A stretch of 64,000 nucleotides of DNA from Bradyrhizobium guangdongense (GTDB lineage Bacteria > Pseudomonadota > Alphaproteobacteria > Rhizobiales > Xanthobacteraceae). Within the stretch, counting starts at the first letter, position 1. Each line of letters begins with the position of its first letter. The notes below the pieces were generated by a model, which had not been told where the DNA came from, made no database searches, and was given only the letters and a program-made list of their open reading frames with translations. Below, in pieces: positions 36,409 through 46,086 of the stretch. The stretch spans positions 2,976,001 through 3,040,000 of the forward strand of contig NZ_CP030051.1 of assembly GCF_004114975.1 (NCBI RefSeq). The letters are read 5' to 3'. The translations under genes were made by a program, and so were the position numbers.

Positions 36409-37554
36409 TCAATACGTCCGCGCCTTCTGGCAAGGCGCATAGAACGTGCCGTTGCCGGCAGCGACCCGCTCGAGGCATTGCCGGGGATCGGTGATCTCAC
36501 CGTCCACCTCAAAATAATAGGCCTGCTGTCCGAGGCTCAGGACGTAATGTCCCGGCGGAAGTTCGAGGTCCGCATCGCTGGCGTGAAGCTCGTACATTTC
36601 AGGCTTGCCCGGAATCGGCGCGATCCGAAACGGATAGGAGAAGTTGCGGATCACGCCGGCGTCCTCTCCGCCGCCCGACATCTTGCTCGCAGCGTTGGTC
36701 GAGAACTCTCTGATCTTCGCGACCACCCGGACCTCGAGGCGCTCCGGGATCACGTTTGAAATGTCCCGGCGAAACACGATGAACTTGACGTGCCCGTTCG
36801 GCAGATGCGGCCGGTCGGGCTTTTTGAACTCCGGTGAGATCGCAATTCGCATGTCCGGCGCCATCACGCTGATGGCGTTCAACTCAGCCAGCGATTTGTC
36901 GTCGATCAGGGCGTAGATGCCGTAGTCGGTGGGAAGCACGCGCGTTGGCGGAGGCGGGGCGGAGGGGACCATTTCGGGCTTGGCCACCGTGACGGTTGCC
37001 TCCGGCTTGGGCGCGACCAGCGCGATCTCCGGCGCTTGCGAGGAAATCAGTCGGCGTAGCGCAGCGATCTTGTCTCTGTGCGAAACGATCAGACTGACCG
37101 CGCTGACGACAACCAGGATGGCCGCTGTCCGCTTGATCACCGGCCAGAGGGGACCCGAAACCGCAGGCAGCTTACTGCGGGACGTTCCGATGCCCGGCGA
37201 TAGGACGGTCGCGGCGCCGGAGACCAGAACACCGCCTGCTTCGCTCATCCTGGATGACGCGAGTTGTTGTTGCGGCAGACGCTCTAGCGGCGCCTGCTCG
37301 CGCGAGAACTTCTCGACCTCGTCGATCGCGACCTCGAGGGCCTGCTTCATGTTGTCGATGTTCTTCGCGTCGGCGTAGGTGAACTGCTCCTTAAGCTTGT
37401 AACGCGCGAGATCGTAGACCATCTGCCGCCTGGCTTCAGCGTCGTCCTTCACCGTATCGAGCATGCGCGAAATCACGAGCGCGAACTGCACCTGGTTTGC
37501 AGGCAGATCGGTCGGATCCTGTTGACCGGGAAGCAGCTCTCTGGAGTCGCTCAT
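36409..37554 (-). CDS. Single-pass membrane protein of unknown function
   Basis: A 381-residue protein I do not recognise. N-terminal helical cytosolic region (about 20-100; LVISRMLDTVKDDAEARRQ), one membrane helix (about 137-158), and an extracytoplasmic C-terminal part (about 200-375) with beta-rich phrases such as PFRIAPIPGKPEMYEL and PPGHYVLSLGQQAYYFEV, plus two late cysteines (Cys361 region and Cys377 region). The plan suggests a periplasmic sensor or structural domain. It converges on the DUF2147 gene with a 21-base gap. Confidence 0.65.
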   Translation of the reverse strand: MSDSRELLPGQQDPTDLPANQVQFALVISRMLDTVKDDAEARRQMVYDLARYKLKEQFTYADAKNIDNMKQALEVAIDEVEKFSREQAPLERLPQQQLASSRMSEAGGVLVSGAATVLSPGIGTSRSKLPAVSGPLWPVIKRTAAILVVVSAVSLIVSHRDKIAALRRLISSQAPEIALVAPKPEATVTVAKPEMVPSAPPPPTRVLPTDYGIYALIDDKSLAELNAISVMAPDMRIAISPEFKKPDRPHLPNGHVKFIVFRRDISNVIPERLEVRVVAKIREFSTNAASKMSGGGEDAGVIRNFSYPFRIAPIPGKPEMYELHASDADLELPPGHYVLSLGQQAYYFEVDGEITDPRQCLERVAAGNGTFYAPCQKARTY

Positions 37555-37898
37555 CGCGCTGACGGTCCAATGCCTGTCACGCCGATACCCAATTCTTCCA
37601 TTCGAAACAGCCGGTTAAACGATTGCGGCCGCCCCCGCGTCCGCTTCGTACACGTGCTGGCATGACAAGGAAAGTCTCCGGAGCAGAACGACGGACCATC
37701 GGCACGTCACATCTTCAGGAGGGACAGCCGGATCGGGCGCGCTTGTCGCGCCAGTAGTTCCCCGGGAATGCGCGCTGGCGCCGGATTTGCATAGTAATCG
37801 GCAAAGTTGCCGGAGGAACGAGTCGCCGCTGCCGCGCCCGGCGAAGGGCGTGAGGGATGTTGCTTGTTCCTTGCGAGGCCGATCCGTGAGATGACGCA
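37555..37898. other. Gap with no recognised content
   Basis: About 340 bases between divergent genes. Short open frames here are not convincing; I see no clear promoter, RNA gene or repeat. Confidence 0.4.
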
Positions 37899-38255
37899 AT
37901 GAGGCTTGCAAGACTGTGTGCAGCAACGCTGCTGGTGCTGATGACGCCGCTGGCAAAATCGGCCTTCGCGCGTGATGACGGGCGCTATGCCAACTCGCCG
38001 CTCAAACCCTGGTTCGAAAGCCTGCGCAGCGAGTATGGGCAGTGCTGCTCGGACGCCGACGGCTATGTCGTCGCCGATGTCGATTGGGAGTCCGACAAGG
38101 GGCACTATCGCGTGCATCTCGATGAGGAGTGGGTCGTCGTGCCCGACGGCGCCGTGATCACCGAACCAAACAAGATCGGTCGCACCATGGTGTGGAAGCA
38201 CTATATCGACGGCCACCCGCGGGTGCGGTGCTTCATGCCGGGCAGCATGACCTGA
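37899..38255 (+). CDS. Small exported protein of unknown function
   Basis: A 118-residue protein with a Sec signal peptide (cut about residue 24, AFA/RD). The mature part contains a CC pair in YGQCCSDADGY, the phrase EEWVVVPDGAVI, and GRTMVWKHYIDG...RVRCFMPG, with a third Cys near the end. It looks like a conserved small periplasmic protein family in this order, but I cannot name a function. It converges on another small exported protein with a shared terminator. Confidence 0.7.
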   Translation: MRLARLCAATLLVLMTPLAKSAFARDDGRYANSPLKPWFESLRSEYGQCCSDADGYVVADVDWESDKGHYRVHLDEEWVVVPDGAVITEPNKIGRTMVWKHYIDGHPRVRCFMPGSMT

Positions 38256-38296
38256 AAATGCTGATGGCGCCCGCACGAGATGCGGGCGCCATCAGC
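38255..38296. terminator. Strong bidirectional hairpin terminator
   Basis: A perfect 16-base stem (38260-38275 with 38281-38296; GCTGATGGCGCCCGCA and its inverse) and a 5-base loop lie between two convergent genes. An A-run at 38255-38258 gives a T-run for the minus strand. Confidence 0.8.
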
Positions 38297-38307
38297 GACA
38301 TAAGGGA

Positions 38308-38577
38308 TCAGCGTGCTTCGCTGTCCGACCTCGCGCTTGCGAGCCGCTTGGCGCGGGGGGACAGCACCATCATCTGCGCGGGCGAGGCCGGCATGCCGGC
38401 GACCTCCGTCGTGGGTGCGGCTGGTTGCTGCTCCACGCCGGCGCCGCCGAGCACCTGGACTTGCATCGTCGAGATCGGAAACGACTTCGCCTCGTAAGAG
38501 GGAAGCTCGCCGGCGAAGGCGCTTGCCATGCCTGCAATCATCGCGCCGGTAACGGCAATCAAAGTAAGAACGCGCAT
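38308..38577 (-). CDS. Small exported protein of unknown function
   Basis: An 89-residue protein with a signal peptide (MRVLTLIAVTGAMIAGMASAFA, cut about 22). The mature 67 residues are polar, with Pro/Ala-rich centre and a basic C-terminus (SPRAKRLASARSDSEAR). No domain is recognised. It ends just before the strong hairpin at 38260-38296. Confidence 0.6.
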   Translation of the reverse strand: MRVLTLIAVTGAMIAGMASAFAGELPSYEAKSFPISTMQVQVLGGAGVEQQPAAPTTEVAGMPASPAQMMVLSPRAKRLASARSDSEAR

Positions 38578-38821
38578 GTCAAAATCTCCGTGAAGATATC
38601 AATCGGAGGTTTGGTCGCGGCGGCGCAGGAACAGGTTCGCTTGTCTACGAACATTCAGCCGGTCATGGCGGACATATTTGACTGCGTGAGGCGTCGAGCG
38701 CGAAACGGGGAAGAAGTTTTTCGCGCCCATGTTTCCGGACGGTTTCACTACAGTGGGGCAGCGCCTAGGCGATGCGCTTGCATATCCGGGTGACGGAATT
38801 GAAAGACGGCAATGAAAGAGC

Positions 38822-39806
38822 TCAACGCATGCGGAATGTTGCGGCGCGGATGTCGGTTGGTGTCGCACCGTAGGCGCGACGGAAGGTTCGATTGAAATAG
38901 GATAGATCGCTGAAGCCGCAATCGAACGCAATGGTGCTGACCGTATAGCCTGCGAAGTGAGGATCCTTCAGCATCTCCAGGGCGCGTTCGAGCCGTCGCG
39001 CAAGAACGAACTCAGAGAAGCTCATTCCTTCTCGCTCGAAGAGCTTGTGCAGGTAACGCGGCGTGAGGCCATGCTGCGCGGCGATCTTCGCCGGCGACAG
39101 GGCGTGATCGCCGAGGTTGCTGCGGATGTCGGTCTTGATGGCTTGTAGCCGCGCCGCTGCGACGCCGCCGTGACGAGCCTCGTAGGCGACATCCTCGCCG
39201 GCGCCGATCGCAAGCGCGGAGAGATCGATAATGTGGTTCGCGACCACTTGCGCGAAGGCTGCGTCGGTGAATGCGACGTCCTGATGCAATGTGTCCACGT
39301 AACGGATCAGGAGGCGTAACGCGGCGTTCTCCGCCGGAATCTGCCGCGCGTACGCGGAATCCAGATCCTTCACCAGACCCGACAGTCGTGGCCTCGGGAG
39401 CACGATCGTCAGGAACTTGCCGAGGTTGTGCATCGTATTGACGGACGGATCGGTCCCCGAGATGACGACGGCGGTGCCGGGGCGACAGGACGTTTTCGCG
39501 GCCGAGCTGTCTCGTGGTGGCGCCGCCCGAGAGCAACACGGACAAGCCGAAGCCGTCGCGTGCGCCGATCAGGTGCTGACGCTCGATCCGATAGTGGGCG
39601 GCCGAGCGAGATCCGGAGACGAGCTCGATGCCCGGCAGCCCCTGGAATTTGACGCTTGCGTGAAACGGATCGTCGCCGATCGTCTCGATATCGACCTTCG
39701 CGATGTTGTGGCCGTAGATCTCGCGCCATTTAGTCAGGCGCTGCTGGGGCGCAAACGCTTCAGTCGAGATCGCGACGGGCGAAAACGGTGAATTGGGCGA
39801 GGTCAT
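38822..39806 (-). pseudogene. AraC-family transcription regulator, interrupted by a frameshift
   Basis: The N-terminal sensor half (from ATG 39806, TKWREIYGHNIAKV...GATTRQLGRENVLSP) and the C-terminal half (stop at 38822) are in different frames. The second half includes the AraC helix-turn-helix (HALSPAKIAAQHGLTPRYLHKLF and GFSDLSYFNRTF). Removing one base from the GGGG at 39479-39482 joins them as ...NVLSPGTAVVISGTDPSVNTMHNL..., a natural family sequence of about 327 residues. Either the gene is recently inactivated or the base is a sequencing error. The protein would be an AraC-binding-like-domain activator. It is divergent from the outer-membrane protein gene at 40053 and may have controlled it. 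Confidence 0.8.
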
Positions 39807-40052
39807 CGAGACTATGTAGGGATTGAACGTCCGATGGTTCGATCGCTACCACCGGCACATGCGTCGGGCAATTGCCTGCGGCGACAGGATGTTGCGGGAA
39901 AGCATCATCGCGCGCCGATGACGCATCGAGGGCCCCCTGGTCCAAGGGAGTTCACTATAATCCAAGTCGCGCCAATCCCGGCCCGGTAGATGTTTCCGGC
40001 ACAGGCGCGCCGCAGAATCGGATTCGGAGCGTCTGAAATGAGGAAATGACCG

Positions 40053-41537
40053 GTGAAGAAAGAGCTCTTCGTTGCGCTGAGCATGTTGATCGGGGCAACC
40101 GCCGCCGCCCGGGCCGCCGATCTCTCGCAATCGCCCTACGTCAAGGCGCCGCCGCTCGAGAGCGGGCTCTATGACTGGACCGGAATTTATCTCGGAGCAA
40201 ACGTCGGCTATGGCGTCGCCCGGGACCAGAGCACCGTTGGCTTTCCTGGCTTTTTCGGAGCACCGGTGCCACCGCCCGAATCCGTAACTCAGGCTCCGGC
40301 CGGTTGGCTGGGCGGTCTGCAGGCCGGCTACAACAAACAGTTGGGCAGCCTCGTTCTCGGCATCGAAGGTGACTGGCAATGGAGCGGGCAACGGGATTCC
40401 GCTTGCGTGTTCACGTGTGATGACGAAAGCACCGTCAGGATCGAGCAGAAGCTCCGCGACTTCGGCACGGTACGGGGGCGCCTCGGTTACGCAGCCGGCA
40501 GCGTGCTGTTTTATCTGACGGGCGGCTTCGCCGTGGGTCGGGTCGATGCGAACGTTGCCCTGGTGCGCGCGCTCGAGGGCACGGTGAATGCTGCGAGCTT
40601 CAATCACACGCTGACCGGCGGCACGGTCGGCGGCGGAATAGAGGCGGCGCTGTTTGGTAATTGGACCGGCAAGGTTGAATATCTGTACATGGATCTCGGC
40701 AGCGTGTCGGATTCTTTCACGACGGCGATTCCAGGGGGGACGATCACCACCCGTGTCACAAGCGACATCCGCGAGCATATTGTACGCGCCGGATTGAACT
40801 ATCGCTTTGGCGGCGCCGGGCTCGCTTCCACCGAGACGAAGCCGCGCGCGATTGCGGCAGCGCTCCACAGTTGGAGCGGCTTTTACGTGGGGGCCAATGC
40901 GGGCTATGGCGTCGGCCGCGATCCGGCGACATTCGGCCGTGCCACAGCACTCGGCAGCGGGCTTCCGGAGACGTTTACGATTGCGCCGGGCGGAGCTGTG
41001 GGCGGAGGCCAGCTGGGGTATAATTGGCAATTCGCCCAGTGGGTCGTCGGCGTCGAGACTGACCTTCAGGCCGCACATCAGGTTGATGACGCCTGTGTGG
41101 GAGCCTGCGAATTGACCTTCAACACCGGGATGACAATCCAACGGACACTCGGCTGGTTCGGAACAGTGCGCGGTCGACTTGGCTACGCGACCGGTCCTGC
41201 CTTGCTCTATATGACCGGCGGCGCCGCCTACGGCCAAGTGCGCACCGGCATCACCGACCTTGGCGGGGCCGGTGTAGTCTCTTCGGCAAATGCAACTCAC
41301 ACGAAGGGCGGCTGGACTCTCGGCGGCGGCATCGAAGGCGCTATCTCGGGTCCATGGAGCGCCAAGCTGGAGTACCTCTATGTGGATCTCGGGAACGTGT
41401 CCGATACGTTCGCAACGCCGGCACTCTTCAGTCCTCCATTCCGGACCACGACCGTCTCAGGCGGCATTCACGATCACGTCTTCCGTGCGGGTTTGAACTA
41501 CCGCTTCGGAGCGGATTCCATCGTGGCGAAATATTGA
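40053..41537 (+). CDS. Outer-membrane protein with two tandem Omp25/31-type beta-barrels
   Basis: A 494-residue protein: signal peptide (cut about 21), then two consecutive copies of the same eight-stranded barrel domain. Domain 1 is about residues 39-254 (YDWTGIYLGANVGYG to RAGLNYRFG); domain 2 about 272-488 (HSWSGFYVGANAGYG to RAGLNYRFG). Both have FGTVRGRLGYA, a KxEYLY(M/V)DLG strand and a C-terminal LNYRF. Both also carry a disulfide-like loop (CVFTCDD and CVGACEL). Rhizobial proteins of this family usually have only one domain of about 210-280 residues. Start is GTG 40053 with GAGGA 8 bases upstream. Divergent from the broken AraC gene. Confidence 0.88.
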   Translation: MKKELFVALSMLIGATAAARAADLSQSPYVKAPPLESGLYDWTGIYLGANVGYGVARDQSTVGFPGFFGAPVPPPESVTQAPAGWLGGLQAGYNKQLGSLVLGIEGDWQWSGQRDSACVFTCDDESTVRIEQKLRDFGTVRGRLGYAAGSVLFYLTGGFAVGRVDANVALVRALEGTVNAASFNHTLTGGTVGGGIEAALFGNWTGKVEYLYMDLGSVSDSFTTAIPGGTITTRVTSDIREHIVRAGLNYRFGGAGLASTETKPRAIAAALHSWSGFYVGANAGYGVGRDPATFGRATALGSGLPETFTIAPGGAVGGGQLGYNWQFAQWVVGVETDLQAAHQVDDACVGACELTFNTGMTIQRTLGWFGTVRGRLGYATGPALLYMTGGAAYGQVRTGITDLGGAGVVSSANATHTKGGWTLGGGIEGAISGPWSAKLEYLYVDLGNVSDTFATPALFSPPFRTTTVSGGIHDHVFRAGLNYRFGADSIVAKY

Positions 41538-41581
41538 GGCAGAGGCCTTCAATCTCGCCTGAGCCGCAGGGCCGTCAGACC

Positions 41582-43123
41582 TCAGGTCACCGGCGCTGGA
41601 TTGAACAGCGTGAGATCGTTGTGGATGCCCCAGCGGTCCGACCACGGCTTGGTGCGGCCGGAGGCGACGTCGAGGATCAGGTGGAACAGGTCCCAGCCGG
41701 TTTCCTCGATGGTCTTGGCGCCGGTGGCGATGCCGCCCGCGTCGAAATCGATCAGGTCCTTCCAGCGGCGCGCAAGCTCGGTGCGGGTGGCGACCTTGAT
41801 CACGGGGGCGGCCGCAAGGCCGTAGGGCGTCCCGCGGCCGGTGGTGAACACCTGCAAGGTCATGCCGGACGCGAGCTGGAGCGTGCCGCAGATGAAGTCG
41901 CTCGCCGGCGTTGCCGCGAACAACATGCCCTTTTGCGTGGCCTTCTGGCCGGGTGAGAGCACGCCGGTGATGGCCGATGAGCCCGACTTGACGATCGAGC
42001 CCAGGGATTTCTCGACGATGTTGGCGAGACCGCCTTTCTTGTTGCCGGGCGTGGTGTTGGCGCTGCGGTCCGCGCCGCCGCGGGCCAGATAGGAATCGTA
42101 CCAGGCCATCTCGCGCACCAGCGCGCGGCCGACGTCCTCGTTGATGGCGCGGCGCGTGAGCAGCTGAATGGCGTCGCGCACCTCCGTGACTTCGGAGAAC
42201 ATCACGGTGGCACCGGCGCTGACCAGCAGGTCCGCAGCGAAGCCGACGGCCGGGTTTGCGGTAACGCCGGAGAAGGCGTCGCTGCCGCCGCATTGCAGAC
42301 CGACGACGAGATCGGAGGCGGGGCAGGTCTCTCGGGTCCGCTTGTTGAGGATCTTCAGTCGCGCTTCCGCCTGGGCCATGATCGCTTCGACGATTGCGCC
42401 AAAACCGTCGAAGGCTTCGTCCTGCATGCGGACGATGGCATCGCTGACGCCTTCCGGCACCAGCCGTTCGGGCGCCAGCTTTTCGCAGCCGAGGCCGACG
42501 ACCAGGATCTCGCCGCCGAAATTGGGATTAAGTGCGATGTTCTGCAGCGTGCGGATCGGCACTACAGCGTCGGGCGCGGTGATCGCGACGCCGCAGCCAT
42601 AGGCGTGCGTCAGCGGCACGACGTCGTCGACATTGGAGTACTTCGGCAGCAGCTCGGCACGGATGCGCTTGACGGCATATTCCATCGTGCCCTTGACGCA
42701 TTGCACGGAGGAGGAGATGCCCAGAATGTTTTTTGTGCCCACCGAACCGTCGGGATTGCGATAGCCTTCGAAAGTGAAGCCTTCGAGCGGCGGCAGCGGT
42801 GCGGGGACGGCGGTGGAGATTTCGAGCTTGTCCAGGGCAGGGGCCTCCGGCATGCGGATGCGGGCCTCATCGACCCATTCGCCGGCCAGGATCGGCGAGA
42901 GCGCGTAGCCGATCACCTCGCCGTAACGGATGATCGGCTCATCTTGCGCGATGTCGACCAGCGCGGTCTTGTGCCCTTGCGGCACGAAGGCGCGCAGCGT
43001 CAGTCCGCAGGCAAAGCGGGAGCCGGCGGGAAGCCCGAAATCGTTGACCACGATCGCGACGTTGTCGCGCGCGTTGAGCTTGATGTAGCGGGGCTGTTCT
43101 TTCGCTGCGACGTCCTGGTCCAT
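41582..43123 (-). CDS. garD: Galactarate dehydratase
   Basis: A 513-residue enzyme that closely follows E. coli GarD along its length. N-terminal SAF-like part ([18 protein letters not shown]), middle [48 protein letters not shown], and the C-terminal FNPAPVT. It dehydrates D-galactarate to 5-dehydro-4-deoxy-D-glucarate. GGAGG lies upstream of ATG 43123; a longer frame to 43186 is not needed. It is the last gene of the aldarate locus and lets the same downstream enzymes use galactarate as well as glucarate. Confidence 0.92.
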   Translation of the reverse strand: MDQDVAAKEQPRYIKLNARDNVAIVVNDFGLPAGSRFACGLTLRAFVPQGHKTALVDIAQDEPIIRYGEVIGYALSPILAGEWVDEARIRMPEAPALDKLEISTAVPAPLPPLEGFTFEGYRNPDGSVGTKNILGISSSVQCVKGTMEYAVKRIRAELLPKYSNVDDVVPLTHAYGCGVAITAPDAVVPIRTLQNIALNPNFGGEILVVGLGCEKLAPERLVPEGVSDAIVRMQDEAFDGFGAIVEAIMAQAEARLKILNKRTRETCPASDLVVGLQCGGSDAFSGVTANPAVGFAADLLVSAGATVMFSEVTEVRDAIQLLTRRAINEDVGRALVREMAWYDSYLARGGADRSANTTPGNKKGGLANIVEKSLGSIVKSGSSAITGVLSPGQKATQKGMLFAATPASDFICGTLQLASGMTLQVFTTGRGTPYGLAAAPVIKVATRTELARRWKDLIDFDAGGIATGAKTIEETGWDLFHLILDVASGRTKPWSDRWGIHNDLTLFNPAPVT

Positions 43124-43142
43124 TTGCGCTTGCCTCCGAAAT

Positions 43143-43230
43143 CGTAGGGTGGGCAAGGCGCAACGCGCCGTGCCCACCGTCTTCACACCGAGGGTAAGTG
43201 GTGGGCACGCTTCGCTTTGCCCACCCTACG
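43143..43230. repeat. Palindromic repeat inside the aldarate gene cluster
   Basis: Outer arms CGTAGGGTGGGCAAGGCG (43143-43160) and CGCTTTGCCCACCCTACG (43213-43230) pair with one or two mismatches, and inner arms CGTGCCCACC/GGTGGGCACG pair again. It fills the gap between the semialdehyde dehydrogenase stop and the garD start, so it would be in the middle of a shared transcript and could lower or stabilise garD mRNA. Confidence 0.75.
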
Positions 43231-43245
43231 AGATCTTCGCCGTGG

Positions 43246-44694
43246 TTAGCCGGGGAAGGTATAAGCCGTCTTCACCGTGGTGTAGAACTCGCGTGCATAA
43301 GAGCCCTGCTCGCGGGCGCCGTAGCTCGAACCCTTCCGGCCGCCGAACGGTACGTGATAGTCGACGCCAGCGGTGGGCAGATTGACCATCACCATGCCGG
43401 ACTCGCTGTTGCGCTTGTAGTGCGAGGCGTATTTCAGGCTGGTGGTGCAGATGCCGGAGGCGAGGCCGAACTCGGTGTCATTTGAGATGGCGAGGGCTTC
43501 CTCGTAGTTCTTGGCGCGGATCACGGCGGCAACCGGCCCGAAGATTTCCTCACGCGCGATGCGCATGTTGTTGTTGGCCTCGGTGAACAGTGCCGGCTGG
43601 AGATAGTGGCCGGGATTCTCGCGCTTGAGGAGCTCGCCGCCGAAGGCGAGCTTGGCGCCCTCATCCTGGCCGATCTTGATGTAGCGCAGGTCCTGGTCGA
43701 GCTGGCTCTGGTCGACCACCGGGCCGATATGCACGCCGGCCTTGAGCGCATCGTCCACCGAGAGGCTGTTCAGCCGCTCGGCCACCGCGGCAACGAAGCG
43801 GTCGTGGATGCCCTCGGTGACGATCAGGCGTGAGGAGGCGGTGCAGCGCTGGCCGGTCGAGAAATACGCCCCGTTGACGGCGACCTCGACCGCGGTCTTC
43901 AACTCGGCGTCGTCGAGCACGACCAGCGGGTTCTTGCCGCCCATCTCGAGCTGGAATTTCTTCATCGGGTTCGACAGCACGCAGGCCTGGGCGATCTTGC
44001 GCCCCGTCTGCACCGAGCCGGTGAACGAGATCGCGGCGACGTCAGGATGCTCGAGCAGGGTCTGGCCGACCACCGAACCGGAGCCGACAACGAGGTTGAA
44101 CACGCCGGCCGGAATGCCGGAGCGGGTGATGATCTCGGTGAGCGCATGTCCGGAGCCCGGCACCAGCTCGGCCGGCTTGAACACGACGGTGTTGCCGTAG
44201 CAGAGCGCCGGCGCGATCTTCCAGGCGGGGATCGCGATCGGGAAATTCCAGGGTGTGATCATGCCGACGACGCCGACGGGCTCGCGGGTGAGCTCGACGT
44301 CGAGGCCGGGACGGACGGAGGCGCCCTTCTCGCCGATCAGGCGCAGCGCCTCGCCGGCGAAGAACGCGAAGATCTGGCCGGCGCGCGCAACCTCACCGAT
44401 GCCCTCGGGCAACGTCTTGCCTTCCTCGCGGGCGAGCAGGCGGCCGAGCTCTTCCTTGCGGGCCAGGATTTCGGTCGAGATCTTGTTCAGCGCGTCGTAG
44501 CGCACCTGCGGCGTCGACTGTGCCCAGGCGGGGAAGGCGGCCTTCGCGGCGGCGATCGCCTTCTGGGTCTGCGCCTTGTCGGCCTTGGCGTATTCGCCGA
44601 CGAGGTCATTGGTGTTGGAGGGGTTGATGTTCCTGGTGACGCCGGAGCCGTCGACCCATTCACCGCCGATGAAGTTCTTGAGGATCGCAGTCAT
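43246..44694 (-). CDS. Alpha-ketoglutarate semialdehyde (2,5-dioxovalerate) dehydrogenase
   Basis: A 482-residue aldehyde dehydrogenase. Motifs: PWNFPIAIPAWK, FTGSVQTGR (NAD loop), LEMGGKNP (catalytic Glu), GQRCTASS (catalytic Cys) and EEIFGPV. By context it oxidises 2-oxoglutarate semialdehyde, the product of the KDG dehydratase next door, to 2-oxoglutarate. ALDH sequence alone does not fix substrate; the locus does. The gudD stop lies 26 bases upstream, so the two are probably co-transcribed. Confidence 0.88.
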   Translation of the reverse strand: MTAILKNFIGGEWVDGSGVTRNINPSNTNDLVGEYAKADKAQTQKAIAAAKAAFPAWAQSTPQVRYDALNKISTEILARKEELGRLLAREEGKTLPEGIGEVARAGQIFAFFAGEALRLIGEKGASVRPGLDVELTREPVGVVGMITPWNFPIAIPAWKIAPALCYGNTVVFKPAELVPGSGHALTEIITRSGIPAGVFNLVVGSGSVVGQTLLEHPDVAAISFTGSVQTGRKIAQACVLSNPMKKFQLEMGGKNPLVVLDDAELKTAVEVAVNGAYFSTGQRCTASSRLIVTEGIHDRFVAAVAERLNSLSVDDALKAGVHIGPVVDQSQLDQDLRYIKIGQDEGAKLAFGGELLKRENPGHYLQPALFTEANNNMRIAREEIFGPVAAVIRAKNYEEALAISNDTEFGLASGICTTSLKYASHYKRNSESGMVMVNLPTAGVDYHVPFGGRKGSSYGAREQGSYAREFYTTVKTAYTFPG

Positions 44695-44720
44695 CTCTTT
44701 TTTCCTCCAAGGAAGTTTTC

Positions 44721-46064
44721 TTACCGAACGAGGCAGGGCCTCTTGTCGTCGAAGGTCCAGCCCGGGATCAAGTCCTGCATGGCGATAGCGTCATCTCGGG
44801 CGCCAAGTCCATGCTTCTTGTAGAGCTCATGCGCGGCCTCGATGGCCGCGCGGTCGATCTCGATGCCGAGGCCCGGACGATCCGGGACCGCGATCTTGCC
44901 GCCCTTGATCTGGAGCGGCTCCCTGGTGAGCGCCTGGCCATCCTGCCAGATCCAGTGGGTGTCGATCGCAGTGACCTTGCCGGGAGCGGCGGCGCCGACA
45001 TGGGTGAACATGGCGAGCGAAATGTCAAAGTGGTTGTTGGAATGCGAGCCCCAGGTCAGGCCGTTGTCGCGGCAGGTCTGGGCAACGCGCACCGATCCCT
45101 GCATGGTCCAGAAATGGGGGTCGGCCAGCGGAATGTCCACCGCCCCGAGACGCAACGCATGGGAGAGTTGCCGCCAATCGGTGGCGATCATGTTGGTCGC
45201 GGTCGGAAGGCCCGTGGCGCGGCGGAACTCGGCCATGATCTCGCGGCCGGAGAAGCCGGCCTCAGCGCCGCAAGGGTCCTCGGCATAGGCGAGGATGCCG
45301 TGCATGTCCTTGCAGAGGCGGATGGCCTCGTCCAGCGACCAGGCGCCGTTGGGATCAAGCGTGACGCGCGCGTTGGGGAAGCGCTTGGCGATGGCGGTGA
45401 CGGCTTCGATCTCCTGCTCACCGCGCAGCACGCCGCCCTTCAGCTTGAAATCGGCGAAGCCGTAATGGTCGTGGGTGGCTTCCGCGAGCCGGACCACCGT
45501 TTCCGGCGTCATCGCCTCCTGATGACGGAGGTTGAACCAGTCCGCCTTGCCGCTCTCGCCCGTGACATAGTCGAGCTTAGACTTGCGCCGATCGCCGACG
45601 AAGAAGAGATAGCCCAGCGTCTCGACGCTCTTGCGCTGCTGGCCTTCGCCGAGCAGGGCGGCGACCGGAAGATTGAGATGCTGGCCAAGCAGATCGAGCA
45701 GGGCGGATTCGATCGCGGTGACCGCGTGGATCATCACGCGCAGGTCAAACGTCTGCTTGCCGCGGCCGCCGGCGTCGCGGTCGGCGAACTTGGTGCGCAC
45801 ATCGGCGAGAATGTTGTTCATCGCGCCGACGGTCTTGCCGATCACGAGATCGCGGGCGTCCTGGAGCGTCTGCCAGATCCTTTGCCCGCCCGGCACCTCG
45901 CCGACACCGGCGTGGCCGGCATTGTCGGTGAGGATAACGATATTGCGGGTGAAGAACGGCGCGTGCGCGCCGCTCAGATTGAGGAGCATGCTGTCGCGAC
46001 CGGCGACCGGGATCACCTGCATGGCCGTAACGACCGGTGCGCCAGAGATATCCGTCTGGGCCAT
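44721..46064 (-). CDS. gudD: Glucarate dehydratase
   Basis: A 447-residue enolase-superfamily enzyme close to GudD. KxK base in FKLKGG, metal ligands around [14 protein letters not shown] and TNMIATDW, and the catalytic His in [10 protein letters not shown]-terminal [17 protein letters not shown] is typical. It dehydrates D-glucarate (and idarate) to 5-dehydro-4-deoxy-D-glucarate. It lies 22 bases after the KDG dehydratase gene on the same strand. Confidence 0.93.
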   Translation of the reverse strand: MAQTDISGAPVVTAMQVIPVAGRDSMLLNLSGAHAPFFTRNIVILTDNAGHAGVGEVPGGQRIWQTLQDARDLVIGKTVGAMNNILADVRTKFADRDAGGRGKQTFDLRVMIHAVTAIESALLDLLGQHLNLPVAALLGEGQQRKSVETLGYLFFVGDRRKSKLDYVTGESGKADWFNLRHQEAMTPETVVRLAEATHDHYGFADFKLKGGVLRGEQEIEAVTAIAKRFPNARVTLDPNGAWSLDEAIRLCKDMHGILAYAEDPCGAEAGFSGREIMAEFRRATGLPTATNMIATDWRQLSHALRLGAVDIPLADPHFWTMQGSVRVAQTCRDNGLTWGSHSNNHFDISLAMFTHVGAAAPGKVTAIDTHWIWQDGQALTREPLQIKGGKIAVPDRPGLGIEIDRAAIEAAHELYKKHGLGARDDAIAMQDLIPGWTFDDKRPCLVR

Positions 46065-46086
46065 CGCGCGCTTCTCCCTGTTGCCT

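Noticed and set aside
37615..37956. Minus-strand frame of 113 codons in the gap at 37.6 kb
   Set aside because: No ribosome site, no recognisable motif, and it overlaps the start of a well-supported small exported protein gene.
39956..39961. TATAAT before the two-barrel outer-membrane gene
   Set aside because: A good -10 hexamer but no acceptable -35 word at 16-18 bases, so I did not call a promoter.
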